Assembly: GCA_964411985.1 (NCBI GenBank)
Contig: CAYPNF010000041.1
Coordinates: 1-64,000, forward strand
DNA from: CAYPNF01 sp964411985
Lineage (GTDB): Bacteria > Verrucomicrobiota > Verrucomicrobiia > Limisphaerales > J093
Length of the DNA: 64,000 nucleotides
Direction: 5' to 3'
Made by a program: the position numbers and the translations under genes. Positions 54,061 to 62,973 of the stretch are shown in pieces (within the stretch, counting starts at the first letter, position 1; the number at the start of each line of letters is the position of its first letter). The notes under the pieces were generated by a model that had not been told where the DNA came from, did no database searches, and worked only from the letters and a program-made list of their open reading frames with translations.

Positions 54061-55038
54061 TCAGGGCAAAGCTTCTCCTCCTTTCTTCGCGTTCTCCGGC
54101 GTGAAGAGGCGGGAGCCAAGCGTGATCTGTTTGGGGACTTTCTCGCCCTTGAGCACCTTGAGGGCGACGTCGATGGCCTCCTGACCGCCGGTGGGATACT
54201 GGAAAGTGGCGGCGAGGATCCCCTGGCTTACGTAGGCCACACCCTCCTGCGGCAGCGCATCGATCCCCACAAAAAGGATGCTCTTCTCTCGTCCAGCCGC
54301 TTTGGCTGCCAAATACGCACCGTGCGCACCCGGGTCGTTGTGCGCATACACCAGGTCGATCTGGGGATAACGTGAAAGGGCCGACTCCATCTCTTTGCGG
54401 GCATCCGGCTCGAGCCACTTCATGTCAGCCTCGAAAACCACTTCGATCCCCGACTTGGCGATACCCTCCACGAAACCGCTATGACGGTCTTGGCCCGGGG
54501 GCGAGGTCATCAGACCTTTCAATTCAACAACCTTTCCTTTGCCACCCAACTTCTGCTTCACCCATTCTCCCGCCGCTTTCCCGATCTTCTTGTTGTCCGC
54601 TCCGATGAAGCAGGTGTACTTGTCGCCAATCAGCCCGCGGTCGAGCACAATGACTGGAATCCCAGCATCCATGGCTTTGGCGACGGGCTCGGTAAGCGGC
54701 TGTGCCTCCTTGGGGCTGATGATGAGCAGATCTACCTTCGCGCTAACGAATTCCTCCACGTGCGCACGCTGTTTCAGGGTATCGTTCTGGGCGTCTTTGA
54801 ACACCACCTTGAGTTCAGGATGCTGGCTGGCAGCCGTTTTCACGTTCGCGTTCATCTCCACACGCCAAGGCTCCCCCAGGTTGCACTGGCTCATGCCAAT
54901 GGTGTAGGTGCGACCTCCAGGCGCCGACTGTGCAGGGGTGGTCGAGTCGCCCGATTCACGTCCGCAACCGCCCCCCAAACCGACTGCAACAACGGATGCC
55001 AACAGCCAGACAACACGGCTTAACGGGATTTGCTTCAT
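54061..55038 (-). CDS. Orphan sugar-type ABC substrate-binding lipoprotein
   Basis: The protein of about 325 residues begins MKQIPLSRVVWLLASVVAVGLGGGC, a lipoprotein-like signal although the lipobox (GGGC) is not classical. The rest is a periplasmic binding protein of the RbsB type (Peripla_BP_4): YTIGMSQCNLGEPWRVEMN, a VDLLIISPKEAQPLTEPV segment, IPVIVLDRGL, DLVYAHNDPGAHGAYLAAK and a late GAxxGGQEAIDVAL-like helix. Such proteins bind monosaccharides. No ABC ATPase or permease gene is adjacent. ATG 55038 fits the signal; 55107 would add an unsupported leader. Confidence 0.87.
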   Translation of the reverse strand: MKQIPLSRVVWLLASVVAVGLGGGCGRESGDSTTPAQSAPGGRTYTIGMSQCNLGEPWRVEMNANVKTAASQHPELKVVFKDAQNDTLKQRAHVEEFVSAKVDLLIISPKEAQPLTEPVAKAMDAGIPVIVLDRGLIGDKYTCFIGADNKKIGKAAGEWVKQKLGGKGKVVELKGLMTSPPGQDRHSGFVEGIAKSGIEVVFEADMKWLEPDARKEMESALSRYPQIDLVYAHNDPGAHGAYLAAKAAGREKSILFVGIDALPQEGVAYVSQGILAATFQYPTGGQEAIDVALKVLKGEKVPKQITLGSRLFTPENAKKGGEALP

Positions 55039-55261
55039 AGGCAGATCATGACTCCGGTCACCCGAAGGTGGAAAGGAAAAACTCTCAAGTCCATGAAGAC
55101 CAAGCAACAGCAGCGGAACCTGATCGTTGGTTTTGCTGGTGTCGGAACTTCAGGAGCGGAAGAAAATGTCGATAAGCAAGGTAGGCCAGAGCGCATAGGC
55201 ATCAGGCTATGCATGTCATTTTCCGATCTGAGCCATAAGTAACTTGTCACTAAACACTTAG

Positions 55262-55627
55262 ATGCCAAAGATCAAACTTGCTGCTCTACAGGAGGGCATG
55301 TTGGTGGCCGCAGATGTCAAAAACATGGACGACATGTTGTTGATCCCTGCAGGCTGTGAACTTACGCAACGCCACATAAAAGTACTCCAGACCTGGGGAG
55401 TGCTAGAAGTTGAAGTGGAACTTGGAGACGAAACCGAGGTGGAGACTGATCCCTTGGCCAAGATGGATCCGGCAGAGGCCGCAAAACTGGCGGCGAGCGT
55501 GAAGGAGCGGTTCTGGAACTTCGATGAATCGAACCCCGTACAACTGGAACTCTTCCAAGCCGTCCTGCGGCGGGCCGCCCGCGACCTGGCAGAATCCCAA
55601 TCTCGACGTGCCAACCCTGTCTCCTGA
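55262..55627 (+). CDS. Small acidic protein co-transcribed with HDOD gene
   Basis: The 121-residue protein opens KIKLAALQEGMLVAADVKNMDD and continues LLIPAGCELTQRHIKVLQTWGVLEVEV. This pattern resembles the small N-terminal domain found in front of some HD-GYP phosphodiesterases (DUF3391-like) and in stand-alone partners of HDOD proteins. The C-terminal half is helical and charged. The HDOD gene starts eight bases downstream. A regulatory role in the signalling operon is inferred from context only. Confidence 0.72.
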   Translation: MPKIKLAALQEGMLVAADVKNMDDMLLIPAGCELTQRHIKVLQTWGVLEVEVELGDETEVETDPLAKMDPAEAAKLAASVKERFWNFDESNPVQLELFQAVLRRAARDLAESQSRRANPVS

Positions 55628-55635
55628 ACGACTCT

Positions 55636-56496
55636 ATGAACCGAGATCTTGAGATCATGATCAGCGGCATCCCCAGCCTGGGGTCCTATGCCGGGGTGCT
55701 CGAGGAAATCGAAAAAGTGTTGGGTGATCCCTCCTCCACTCTAGCCAACGTCGGTGAGGTCATCGAAAAGGACCCCGACCTGACAGCACGCCTCTTGAAG
55801 TTGGGGAACAGTTCCTTCTTCGGTTTTCCGAGCCGCATCGAAACCGTCTCCGAAACGATCAGCCTGATCGGCATTCAGCAGGTGCAGGACCTGATTTCAG
55901 TAGCCACCGTGGTGAAGATCTTTGAGGGACTCCCGTCGGACCTGGTGAACATGGAGACGTTCTGGAAGCACAGCCTAGCCTGTGGAGTGGCGGCCCGCAC
56001 TCTGGCGCTGGCTCGCCGAGTCCCCAAGCCGGAAAAATACTTTGTGGCGGGGCTGCTGCACGACGTCGGACGCCTGGTGCTCTATTCCCGAGATATGGAG
56101 AAGGCGCGCGAGGTGTTCAAGTGTTTTCAGAGCGGCAAGATGCTGTTGCGTGAGGCGGAGAAACAGACGCTGGGGTTCGACCACGCCGAGATTGGCGAGG
56201 CTTTGCTGCGCGCCTGGAATTACCCCGCGAACCTCATCAGCGGTGTCGCCTACCACCATTACCCCATGGCGGCGGGAGCCTTCCAACTGGAAGCCTCGCT
56301 GGTGCACGTGGCGGATGCTCTCGTCAACGCCATACGGCTTGGCAGTTCCGGAGAACGTTACGTGCCACCGATCAATTTCAAGGCCTGGGAACGCCTCGCC
56401 CTGCCGCTCAACGCCGTGGAAAGCACCATCCAGGCGGTCGAGGCCCAAATCGCTGAGGTAGAACGCGCCTTCCTGACCGCCAAGGGCGCCGCCTAA
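55636..56496 (+). CDS. HDOD-domain signalling protein
   Basis: The 286-residue protein is an HDOD domain: ISGIPSLGSYAGVLEEI, LTARLLKLGNSSFFGFPSRIETVSETISLIG (core shown by its LLKLGNSSFFG part), FWKHSLACGVAARTLA, and FVAGLLHDVGRLVLYS, which keeps an HD-like His-Asp pair. DHAEIGEALLRAWNYP and GVAYHHYP follow. HDOD proteins are usually non-catalytic relatives of HD-GYP phosphodiesterases acting in chemotaxis, stress or surface behaviour. It is second in a four-gene operon ending in two histidine kinases. Confidence 0.92.
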   Translation: MNRDLEIMISGIPSLGSYAGVLEEIEKVLGDPSSTLANVGEVIEKDPDLTARLLKLGNSSFFGFPSRIETVSETISLIGIQQVQDLISVATVVKIFEGLPSDLVNMETFWKHSLACGVAARTLALARRVPKPEKYFVAGLLHDVGRLVLYSRDMEKAREVFKCFQSGKMLLREAEKQTLGFDHAEIGEALLRAWNYPANLISGVAYHHYPMAAGAFQLEASLVHVADALVNAIRLGSSGERYVPPINFKAWERLALPLNAVESTIQAVEAQIAEVERAFLTAKGAA

Positions 56497-56498
56497 GG

Positions 56499-59012
56499 AT
56501 GTTCCACGACACGGATCAGTCCATTTACCCCGAGTTCCTGCGAACCGGCGTCGCCCACCTCCAACAGGAGGGTGTGGAACATTCGGACCTCCGGGCGCTG
56601 TTCAGTGCCTTGGAGCACTTCCAGAGGGATATCAAGGAACTCGAAACCGTGGAGGACATCCTCCGGGTCACGCACCTCTACATCGCCGGCCTCAAACTCT
56701 TCCAGGTGGCCGGCTGTCACCTGGTCGATCCAGGCACCTTCGATTTCGAGCCAAAGAGTTGTTATCCGCCTGAAGCAGCGCCGGTGCTCCACCGCCTGGT
56801 GGAAGCAGAAATCCGATCGGGCAAATTCGCCTGGGCTCTCAGGGAACGGGGCGCGGTGATCTTCCAGGGGCGCGATGCGCAGGGGGCAGGCGTGAAGGGG
56901 GTGTTTCATCCCCTCAGTGCGGCCAATAAAACCCTGGGGATGTTCTGTGGCGTGTTCAAGGAGGAACGGATGGCCTGCCAGGACATGGCGCTGCAACTGC
57001 TCGCCATTCTCCTGAGCACCTGTTCTTACGCCCTGGCCTCGGCTCGCACCGCAGCAGACCTGAAGAACCAGGTGCTGGCCACCAACCTCGACCTCCAGCG
57101 TACGCTGCAGGAAAACGAAGTCCTCGCCCGCATCCCCGCGGAAAGCCCTTCGCCCGTTCTTCGCCTGAGCCGCAGCGGCCGGATCCTTTACACCAACACT
57201 GCCGGAGCCTCGGTCCTGGAGCGCTTGGGATGGCGTGTGGGCGACTTTGCCAGCGGCCCATGGCAGGAGAAGCTGGAGGAGGCCTTTGGCGCGTCCGGCC
57301 GATGCGAATTCGAGACGCGGTCCGGAAATCAGATCTTCGCGTTCGTCGTGGCGGCCGTGCACGCCGCTGGATACGCCAACTTCTACGGTACCGAAATCAC
57401 GGAACGAAAGAGAGCCGAAGCGGAACTCTATCAGGCGAAGGAGGCAGCCCAGGATGCGAACCGGGCGAAAAGTGAGTTCCTGGCCAACATGTCCCACGAG
57501 ATTCGCACACCGATGAACGCCATCCTCGGTTTCACGGAACTGTTGGACCGCCATCTCATCGATCCCAAACAGCGTCACTATCTCAAAGCCATCACCTCCA
57601 GTGGCCGAACGTTGCTCACGTTGATCAATGACATCCTGGACCTCTCAAAAATCGAGGCCGGCAAGATGGAACTGCACTACGAACCCATCTGCTTGTCGCG
57701 GCTGATTGAGGAGGTTCTGCACATTTTCTCCGAAAAGGCCAACGCCAAAGGCCTGCGACTCGCGGCAGAGATCGTTCCTGAGATCCCCCCGCTTCTCTTG
57801 ATGGATGAGGTCCGAGTTCGGCAAATCCTCTTCAACACCGTGGGCAACGCGCTCAAATTCACCGAACGCGGGCAAGTTCTGGTGCGAGTCCAATGCCCGG
57901 TGCACGAAGCTTCCCAAGTCACGATCCTCCTCGCGGTGGAAGACACCGGCATCGGGATCGCCCCGGAGCAACAGGCCAGAGTCTTTGAGGCCTTCTCCCA
58001 GGCTAGCGGCCAAAGTAGCAAGCGATTTGGCGGGACCGGCTTGGGGCTCACCATCACGCGGCGGCTGACGGAAATGATGGGAGGCTCGCTCGAAATGCAG
58101 AGTCAGGTCGGATCAGGCACGCGACTGCGCTTCACCTTCCCGAGGATCCGGTCAGCAACGGGAGCGGAGGCGCGCTCTGCCACCAGCGAATCACTGACCG
58201 ACCTGAGCGATTTCAAATCCGCAACGATCCTTATCGCCGATGATGGAGAATTGAACCGCGATCTCGTCAAGGGAATGTTCGAAGGAACACGTCTGCGCCT
58301 TCTCGAAGCGGCGGATGGCCAGGAGGCTGTGGACCAAACGGCCCGGCACCTCCCGGACCTCGTCCTAATGGACATCCGCATGCCGGTGCTCGACGGCGTC
58401 GCGGCAGCCCAGCGCATCAAGCAGGATCCGTCGCTGCAGCGAATACCGATCCTGGCGCTAACCGCTTCCGTGCTCCAGGAAGATGAGGTGCGTGTCCGGA
58501 CCGTTTGTGACGGATTTCTCCGAAAACCACTTCAGCGACGAGAATTGGTGACAGAATTGCAGAGGTTTCTTCCGCTGGCTTCTCCCAGCTCAGGGTCCGA
58601 GGCTGCCGATCTCAGCCCACCCGAGGTCCAAACGCCACCCACGCCTCTGGAGGAGAAGGATCGGCTCGAACTGCTGCGGCGCCTGGGCGAGCAGCAGGCT
58701 GGTGTCTGGCCTGGCTTGGTCCAGACCTTGGCCGTCAAGCGGGTTAGGGCCTTTTCCGACTTGCTGAAGGGTTGGGGCCTGGAGTTTCACGCATCGGGAA
58801 TCCTGAAATACGCGCAGGACTTAAATGAGAGCACGCAGGCCTTTGACCTCGACAAGATGAGTTTGTTGCTGCGTAACTTTCCATTGGTTATCGAGGCTGT
58901 TGCAGACCGCACAGGTGGGGTCGGCCAGCAGCAACAAAACGGCACCGGCGCGGCTCCGTCCGATCAACCAAGACTCAAAACCGTAGCAAAACCGCTCCTC
59001 TCTTCCTTATGA
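56499..59012 (+). CDS. Hybrid sensor histidine kinase with receiver domain
   Basis: The 837-residue soluble protein has an N-terminal GAF-like sensor region (about 30-185), a PAS-like region (about 205-305), HisKA with His333 in MSHEIRTPMN, HATPase with FNTVGNALKF, DTGIGIAPEQ and GGTGLGL, and a receiver (about 574-690) with phospho-acceptor Asp625 (LVLMDIRMP), Thr655 and Lys676. The last 150 residues have a helical tail that ends LRNFPLVIEAV, common in hybrid kinases; it lacks the H-x-x-K-G of Hpt. There is no membrane segment, so the signal is cytosolic. It starts two bases after the HDOD stop. Confidence 0.93.
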   Translation: MFHDTDQSIYPEFLRTGVAHLQQEGVEHSDLRALFSALEHFQRDIKELETVEDILRVTHLYIAGLKLFQVAGCHLVDPGTFDFEPKSCYPPEAAPVLHRLVEAEIRSGKFAWALRERGAVIFQGRDAQGAGVKGVFHPLSAANKTLGMFCGVFKEERMACQDMALQLLAILLSTCSYALASARTAADLKNQVLATNLDLQRTLQENEVLARIPAESPSPVLRLSRSGRILYTNTAGASVLERLGWRVGDFASGPWQEKLEEAFGASGRCEFETRSGNQIFAFVVAAVHAAGYANFYGTEITERKRAEAELYQAKEAAQDANRAKSEFLANMSHEIRTPMNAILGFTELLDRHLIDPKQRHYLKAITSSGRTLLTLINDILDLSKIEAGKMELHYEPICLSRLIEEVLHIFSEKANAKGLRLAAEIVPEIPPLLLMDEVRVRQILFNTVGNALKFTERGQVLVRVQCPVHEASQVTILLAVEDTGIGIAPEQQARVFEAFSQASGQSSKRFGGTGLGLTITRRLTEMMGGSLEMQSQVGSGTRLRFTFPRIRSATGAEARSATSESLTDLSDFKSATILIADDGELNRDLVKGMFEGTRLRLLEAADGQEAVDQTARHLPDLVLMDIRMPVLDGVAAAQRIKQDPSLQRIPILALTASVLQEDEVRVRTVCDGFLRKPLQRRELVTELQRFLPLASPSSGSEAADLSPPEVQTPPTPLEEKDRLELLRRLGEQQAGVWPGLVQTLAVKRVRAFSDLLKGWGLEFHASGILKYAQDLNESTQAFDLDKMSLLLRNFPLVIEAVADRTGGVGQQQQNGTGAAPSDQPRLKTVAKPLLSSL

Positions 59013-60133
59013 TACCGTCCATTGATAACTGCGAGTGGGTCGTACTGGTCGTAGACGATATCGCGCAGAACATCCAAGTGGTAGGCTCCATCCTGACGGA
59101 AGCTGGCTATGAGGTCATGCCCGCGAGGAGCGGTGCTGAAGCCTTGGAACGAGTTCGCATCCAGAAACCCCACTTGATCCTCCTGGACCTGATGATGCCG
59201 GACATGGACGGACTCGAGGTCGCCCGCCGGCTCAAAAGCGATCCTGCCACGGACGACATCCCCATCATTTTCCTGACCGCCAGCAACGAACTGGACCATC
59301 TGGTGAGAGCCTTTGCGACCGGTGCCGTCGATTATGTGACGAAGCCATTCAACGCTGCGGAATTGCTTTCCAGGGTCCGCACCCACATGGACCTGAAGAT
59401 GGCGAGGGATGCCTTGAAGTTTCAAGCCCAACGGCTGCAGGAGCTGAACGAGGAGAAGAACGGGTTACTCTCCATAGCCGCTCATGATCTCCGTAATCCC
59501 CTCACTAACGTGCTCGGACTCGTCGATCTGATTCGGGAGGAAATCGGGGATAGCCAGACTGAGACAAGAGAAAACCTGGACCTGATCCGGGGAACCGCCA
59601 CCCACATGTTGCGGCTGGTGAAGGACCTGCTGGACGTGAACGCTATCGAATTGGGCGGCCGAGAACTCCATCCCGAGACGCTCTCCCTGTGTGACATCGC
59701 GGCGTCAGTGGTGGACCAGACCCGTCGCCGAGCTGCTTCCAAAGGCCAGAAGATTCACTTGGAACTAGCCACAAGCGCGTGCTCGGTCAGCATGGACCCC
59801 GAAGCCGCGCTTCAAGTCGTCGATAACCTGGTCTCCAACGCGGTGAAGTACTCTCCACCCGGGAAGACCATCTGGCTCAGGGTGAAAAGCAGCGGGCAAA
59901 AGGTATCTCTGGAGGTCGAAGACGAGGGCCCGGGTCTCACCGAGCAGGACCTGACGAGAGTCTTCTCCAAGTTCGCACGCCTAAGTTCCAAACCAACCGG
60001 GGGGGAAAGTTCGACCGGTTTGGGACTTTCCATCGTCAAGAGCCTAGTTGAGGCCAGCGGCGGCAGAGTCTGGGTGGAAAGCCCGCCCGCCAAGGGGGCC
60101 AAGTTCATCCTGGAATTGCCTATGGCCGGTTAG
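59009..60133 (+). CDS. Receiver-histidine kinase protein
   Basis: The 374-residue protein has a receiver first (VVLVVDDIAQ; Asp60 in LILLDLMMPDMDG; Lys112), a linker coiled coil (about 125-150), HisKA with His159 (IAAHDLRNPL) and HATPase (DNLVSNAVKYSPP, EDEGPGL, STGLGLSIVKSLVEASGG). Its ATG overlaps the stop of the hybrid kinase gene (ATGA), so the two are translated together. A receiver placed before a kinase suggests that phosphorylation by the upstream hybrid kinase controls this kinase. No DNA-binding output domain is encoded in the operon. Confidence 0.93.
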   Translation: MIPSIDNCEWVVLVVDDIAQNIQVVGSILTEAGYEVMPARSGAEALERVRIQKPHLILLDLMMPDMDGLEVARRLKSDPATDDIPIIFLTASNELDHLVRAFATGAVDYVTKPFNAAELLSRVRTHMDLKMARDALKFQAQRLQELNEEKNGLLSIAAHDLRNPLTNVLGLVDLIREEIGDSQTETRENLDLIRGTATHMLRLVKDLLDVNAIELGGRELHPETLSLCDIAASVVDQTRRRAASKGQKIHLELATSACSVSMDPEAALQVVDNLVSNAVKYSPPGKTIWLRVKSSGQKVSLEVEDEGPGLTEQDLTRVFSKFARLSSKPTGGESSTGLGLSIVKSLVEASGGRVWVESPPAKGAKFILELPMAG

Positions 60134-60186
60134 CGGCCATTCACGTCCCCCGTTCTTCACCGTGTCAATCCCCGCAGCGCCTGCAA

Positions 60187-61149
60187 TTAGTCCACCGACA
60201 TGGGTTTCTGAAGTCGGCGTTCGAAACGACGCAAACCTGATCCAAACGCCCCCGCCACAGCCCGCTCCACCTCATCGAGCCGGACAGGGCGATCAATCTC
60301 CTTGAATTCAGCCTTCCGGGAACCTCGCTCCAATGCTCCCAAGGGTTGATACTGCGACATCAAGTTCATGAAGGTAGCCGGAGACACCTCCGACGCGAGC
60401 CAGGCGGAAATCTCCGCAGTCCCCGCGAGATTGTTCGGAAGCACCAGGTGGCGGACCAGCAGACCGCGCTGGGCCAACCCGCTGGAATCCAGCACCAAAT
60501 CGCCGACTTGCCGGTGCATCTCCCGGATCGCTTTCCGCGCCACTTCCGGATAATCGGCGGCTCCCGTCATTCGCCGGGCCACTTCGGGATCCCAAAACTT
60601 GAAATCCGGCATGTAGATATCCACCACCCCATCCAACAGCGCCAAAGCTTCCATCGTGTCGTAGCCGCTGCTGTTGTAAACGATCGGAATCCGCAACCCT
60701 TCCTCCGCGGCGAGTGCCAAGGCCTCGAGCGCTTGAGGAACGACATGCGAGGGCGTCACCCAATTGATGTTATGACAGCCCTCTTCCTGAAGGTGCAACA
60801 TCATCTCCGAGAGTTCCTGCGGGGTAATGGCCTGACCAAAACAGCCGTGGCTGATATCCCAGTTCTGGCAAAACACGCAGCCCAGATTGCAGCCGGAGAA
60901 AAAGACCGTTCCCGATCCAGCCCATCCACGGAGACAATCCTCCTCTCCCATGTGCGCGAAGTGGCTGGCCACCTGGGCCCATCCCCCCACCCCGCAGACC
61001 CCTACATCGCCCTCCTCGCGGTCAGCACCACATTGGCGGGGACATAGGGTACAATGACGCAGATAACGCTTCGCGGCGGTCGCCCTTTCGTTCAGTTGCC
61101 CCGACCTGGCGAGCGCAACATAGGCGGGATATCGCTGGGTTGCAGCCAT
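60187..61149 (-). CDS. Radical SAM protein, PflA-like (COG1313)
   Basis: The protein of about 320 residues has the radical SAM motif GCNLGCVFCQNW with Cys87, Cys91 and Cys94, preceded by an N-terminal cysteine cluster (Cys33, Cys36, Cys40, Cys52: CTLCPRQCG ... GVCGVGG). A YNSSGYDTMEALALLDG segment and DIYMPDFKFWDPEVA complete the COG1313 pattern, a family described as putative pyruvate formate-lyase activating enzymes. It may install a glycyl radical, but no partner enzyme is visible. The ATG at 61149 is preferred over 61191. Confidence 0.87.
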   Translation of the reverse strand: MAATQRYPAYVALARSGQLNERATAAKRYLRHCTLCPRQCGADREEGDVGVCGVGGWAQVASHFAHMGEEDCLRGWAGSGTVFFSGCNLGCVFCQNWDISHGCFGQAITPQELSEMMLHLQEEGCHNINWVTPSHVVPQALEALALAAEEGLRIPIVYNSSGYDTMEALALLDGVVDIYMPDFKFWDPEVARRMTGAADYPEVARKAIREMHRQVGDLVLDSSGLAQRGLLVRHLVLPNNLAGTAEISAWLASEVSPATFMNLMSQYQPLGALERGSRKAEFKEIDRPVRLDEVERAVAGAFGSGLRRFERRLQKPMSVD

Positions 61150-61210
61150 GGGTATGAAGACACCACTATCACCAACACGGACCCACTGCAAAGAAAAACT
61201 TGGAAAAGAA

Positions 61211-62068
61211 TCAGGCGAACTGGGGATGCGCCTGGAGCCGTTCCCACGTCGCGGTGGTCAGCGGCAGCTGTCGGTAGACCGGTTCGACCATCGGCTCCGC
61301 ACTGGTAGATCGCCGGGCGCGCATGAGCCACCGCCGATCCAGCGGAGCTTCGATCAGACTCAGGGAGTTCGAGGCAATGGTGGTTTCCTCCTTCTCCCCT
61401 GTCGCCTTTCCCGCCCCCACAAAGAACCCCGCCAGCAGCAACGACACCCTCAGCATCGTGCTGCGCGAATAGGTAGGCATCGCGCAGGGCACCCGAGGGT
61501 CGAGCAAGCGGAAAATCTGGCTGAAAAGTGGCAGAGTCCACATGGTGGGATTTCGCGCAGGCGAAAAGGCATCGAACAGAATCGCGTTAGGCTTGGCCCA
61601 CCCTCCACTCTCCGGGGCGTGGATCAAAGCAGGAAAATCGCCGTGGTAGTAGTCCCAATGCACCTGGCGGGGTCCCTTCTTGCACACAGCGCTTCTGACA
61701 GCCAACAGCGACTCCACCAAACCGCCGTAGGGGCTCAAATACCCAAGTTGGTTCGCATTCTGCCATGCGAACCGAAGTGGCTCAAGGCTGTGATCAAAAC
61801 TCAGAACGCGAAGTCGACATGCCAAATCCTTCGTGTGCTGCAACACGGTCAGCACATTCGCAGCCGCGCCCAGTCCAACGTCCCAGACCACAAACTCCCC
61901 CCGATGTCCCCGAACCCGGTCCAGCAGCCGCAGTTGGTGCACATACAGCGCTTCCGCCTCCGCCACCGGCCCGATGACCGGGTGGAAAGTCTCCTTCTCC
62001 CGAAGGGAATGGACACTCCAACTCCCATTCTGGAGCTGCACCAGCTTATATTGCCCCGTAGCCGTCAC
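61211..62068 (-). CDS. MnmC-like (DUF752) SAM-dependent methyltransferase
   Basis: The 285-residue protein begins with a GTG. It shows the stand-alone methyltransferase half of MnmC: WSVHSLREKETFHPVIGPVAEAEALYV, FVVWDVGLGAAANVLTVLQ as the SAM-binding loop, and ILFDAFSPARNPTMWTLPLFSQIF. MnmC finishes the mnm5s2U modification at tRNA position 34. The FAD-dependent oxidase half is absent, as in many MnmC2-like proteins. It is divergent from the Lrp/AsnC gene. Confidence 0.85.
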   Translation of the reverse strand: MTATGQYKLVQLQNGSWSVHSLREKETFHPVIGPVAEAEALYVHQLRLLDRVRGHRGEFVVWDVGLGAAANVLTVLQHTKDLACRLRVLSFDHSLEPLRFAWQNANQLGYLSPYGGLVESLLAVRSAVCKKGPRQVHWDYYHGDFPALIHAPESGGWAKPNAILFDAFSPARNPTMWTLPLFSQIFRLLDPRVPCAMPTYSRSTMLRVSLLLAGFFVGAGKATGEKEETTIASNSLSLIEAPLDRRWLMRARRSTSAEPMVEPVYRQLPLTTATWERLQAHPQFA

Positions 62069-62125
62069 TCGAGCTATGGAATCAGCCGACCCCGCTCAAA
62101 CCAAGAGAAATATGGACTTATGAGC

Positions 62126-62143
62126 GCACTCGATTTTCAGTGC
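62126..62143. promoter_or_regulatory. Candidate Lrp/AsnC operator between divergent genes
   Basis: An inverted repeat GCACT-N8-AGTGC with an AT-rich spacer lies 31 bases before the Lrp/AsnC start codon. Lrp-family regulators often bind short AT-centred palindromes in their own promoters. The assignment rests on position and symmetry alone. Confidence 0.3.
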
Positions 62144-62174
62144 ACTAGAACGGCACCTTCGCTAAGGTAGCGAT

Positions 62175-62654
62175 ATGGATCCGCTATTGAAACTTCTGCG
62201 AGATAACGCGGCGATGAAACCCAGTCAACTCGCAGCCATGTTGAACCTCAGCGAAGGGGAAGTCCTTTCCCGCATCAAAGGCTACGAGGAGGAGCAAATC
62301 ATTCTCGGTTACCAAACCCTGCTCAACGAGGAAAAGCTCGGGCTGGAACAGGTCCGCGCCGTCATCGAAGTCAAGATCACCCCGGAACGTGAGGGGGGCT
62401 TCGACCGGGTCGCGGAGAGGATCGCCAAGTATGCCGAGGTCCGTTCGTGTTACCTCATGTCCGGCTCCTACGACCTCCTGGTGGAAGTGGACGGCAAGAA
62501 CCTGCGGGACGTGGCCATGTTTGTTTCCTCAAAATTAGCCACCATCCAGGGTGTGCTCTCCACCGCGACTCACTTCATCCTCAAGCCGTACAAGGAACAG
62601 GGCGTCCTGATGCACCGCGATGCGAGCGAAGAGCGTCTTTCTGTGACGCCCTGA
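62175..62654 (+). CDS. Lrp/AsnC-family regulator
   Basis: The 159-residue protein has an N-terminal winged-helix part (LLRDNAAMKPSQLAAMLNLSEGEV; RIKGYEEEQIILGYQTLLNEE) and a C-terminal RAM ligand domain (VRAVIEVKITPE; VRSCYLMSGSYDLLVEVDGKNL; STATHFILKPYKEQG). Lrp/AsnC proteins sense amino acids as dimers or octamers. A class V aminotransferase gene lies convergent downstream, which fits a role in amino-acid metabolism but does not show it. Confidence 0.92.
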   Translation: MDPLLKLLRDNAAMKPSQLAAMLNLSEGEVLSRIKGYEEEQIILGYQTLLNEEKLGLEQVRAVIEVKITPEREGGFDRVAERIAKYAEVRSCYLMSGSYDLLVEVDGKNLRDVAMFVSSKLATIQGVLSTATHFILKPYKEQGVLMHRDASEERLSVTP

Positions 62655-62688
62655 GCTGGGCGAGCTAAGCCGTAACAATTCAGTGAAG

Positions 62689-62842
62689 AACAGGAGTCAG
62701 CGGAGACAGCAGAGATCGGGCTTGAGCGGTCTGACGATCGAGACGGACGTATCACTTTCACCGTCCAGTGAACGCTTGAACGGACCGCGAGGAGCGATTC
62801 TGACTCCGTCTGACGGCTCTGCTCTCTCTGCTGCCTCCTGTT
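62689..62842. repeat. Foldback element with 26-nt inverted arms
   Basis: Arm 62689-62714 (AACAGGAGTCAGC...) and the reverse complement of 62817-62842 agree at 23 of 26 positions. The arms are purine-rich on one strand and internally repetitive (GCAGAGAGAGCAGAG in the right arm complement). The 102-base interior has no coding frame of note. It is unlike the element at 29922-30027 and looks like another non-autonomous mobile or palindromic repeat. Confidence 0.7.
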
Positions 62843-62933
62843 CAACTGCATGGACACGGCTAAGTGGGAATGCCAACCACGAAGCACAACCACCGGGGTA
62901 AGGGTGCCCCGCCCAACCTTCGCTGAAGGGGGA

Positions 62934-62956
62934 GCGAGGGCTCCTCGAGCCCTCGC
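62934..62956. terminator. Perfect hairpin between convergent genes
   Basis: A perfect 10-bp stem GCGAGGGCTC / GAGCCCTCGC with loop CTC lies 18 bases past the aminotransferase stop. Neither side has a T-tract, so it may act as a bidirectional stop or an RNA-stabilising end rather than a classical terminator. Confidence 0.45.
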
Positions 62957-62973
62957 CCACCTTCATGAAAAAC

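Larger units (their letters stand above)
62655..62973. other. Convergent intergenic region filled by repeats
   Basis: This 319-base gap between two convergent genes holds the foldback element at 62689-62842 and the hairpin at 62934-62956. No gene was recognised. Confidence 0.65.

Noticed and set aside
56499..59012. Hpt domain at the C-terminus of the hybrid kinase
   Set aside because: The helical tail lacks the H-x-x-K-G motif and instead fits a tail common in hybrid kinases that ends near F-P-x-L/V-I.
61148..62170. Open frame of 340 codons opposite the MnmC-like gene
   Set aside because: Proline/arginine/histidine-rich shadow; the opposite strand shows a full methyltransferase pattern.
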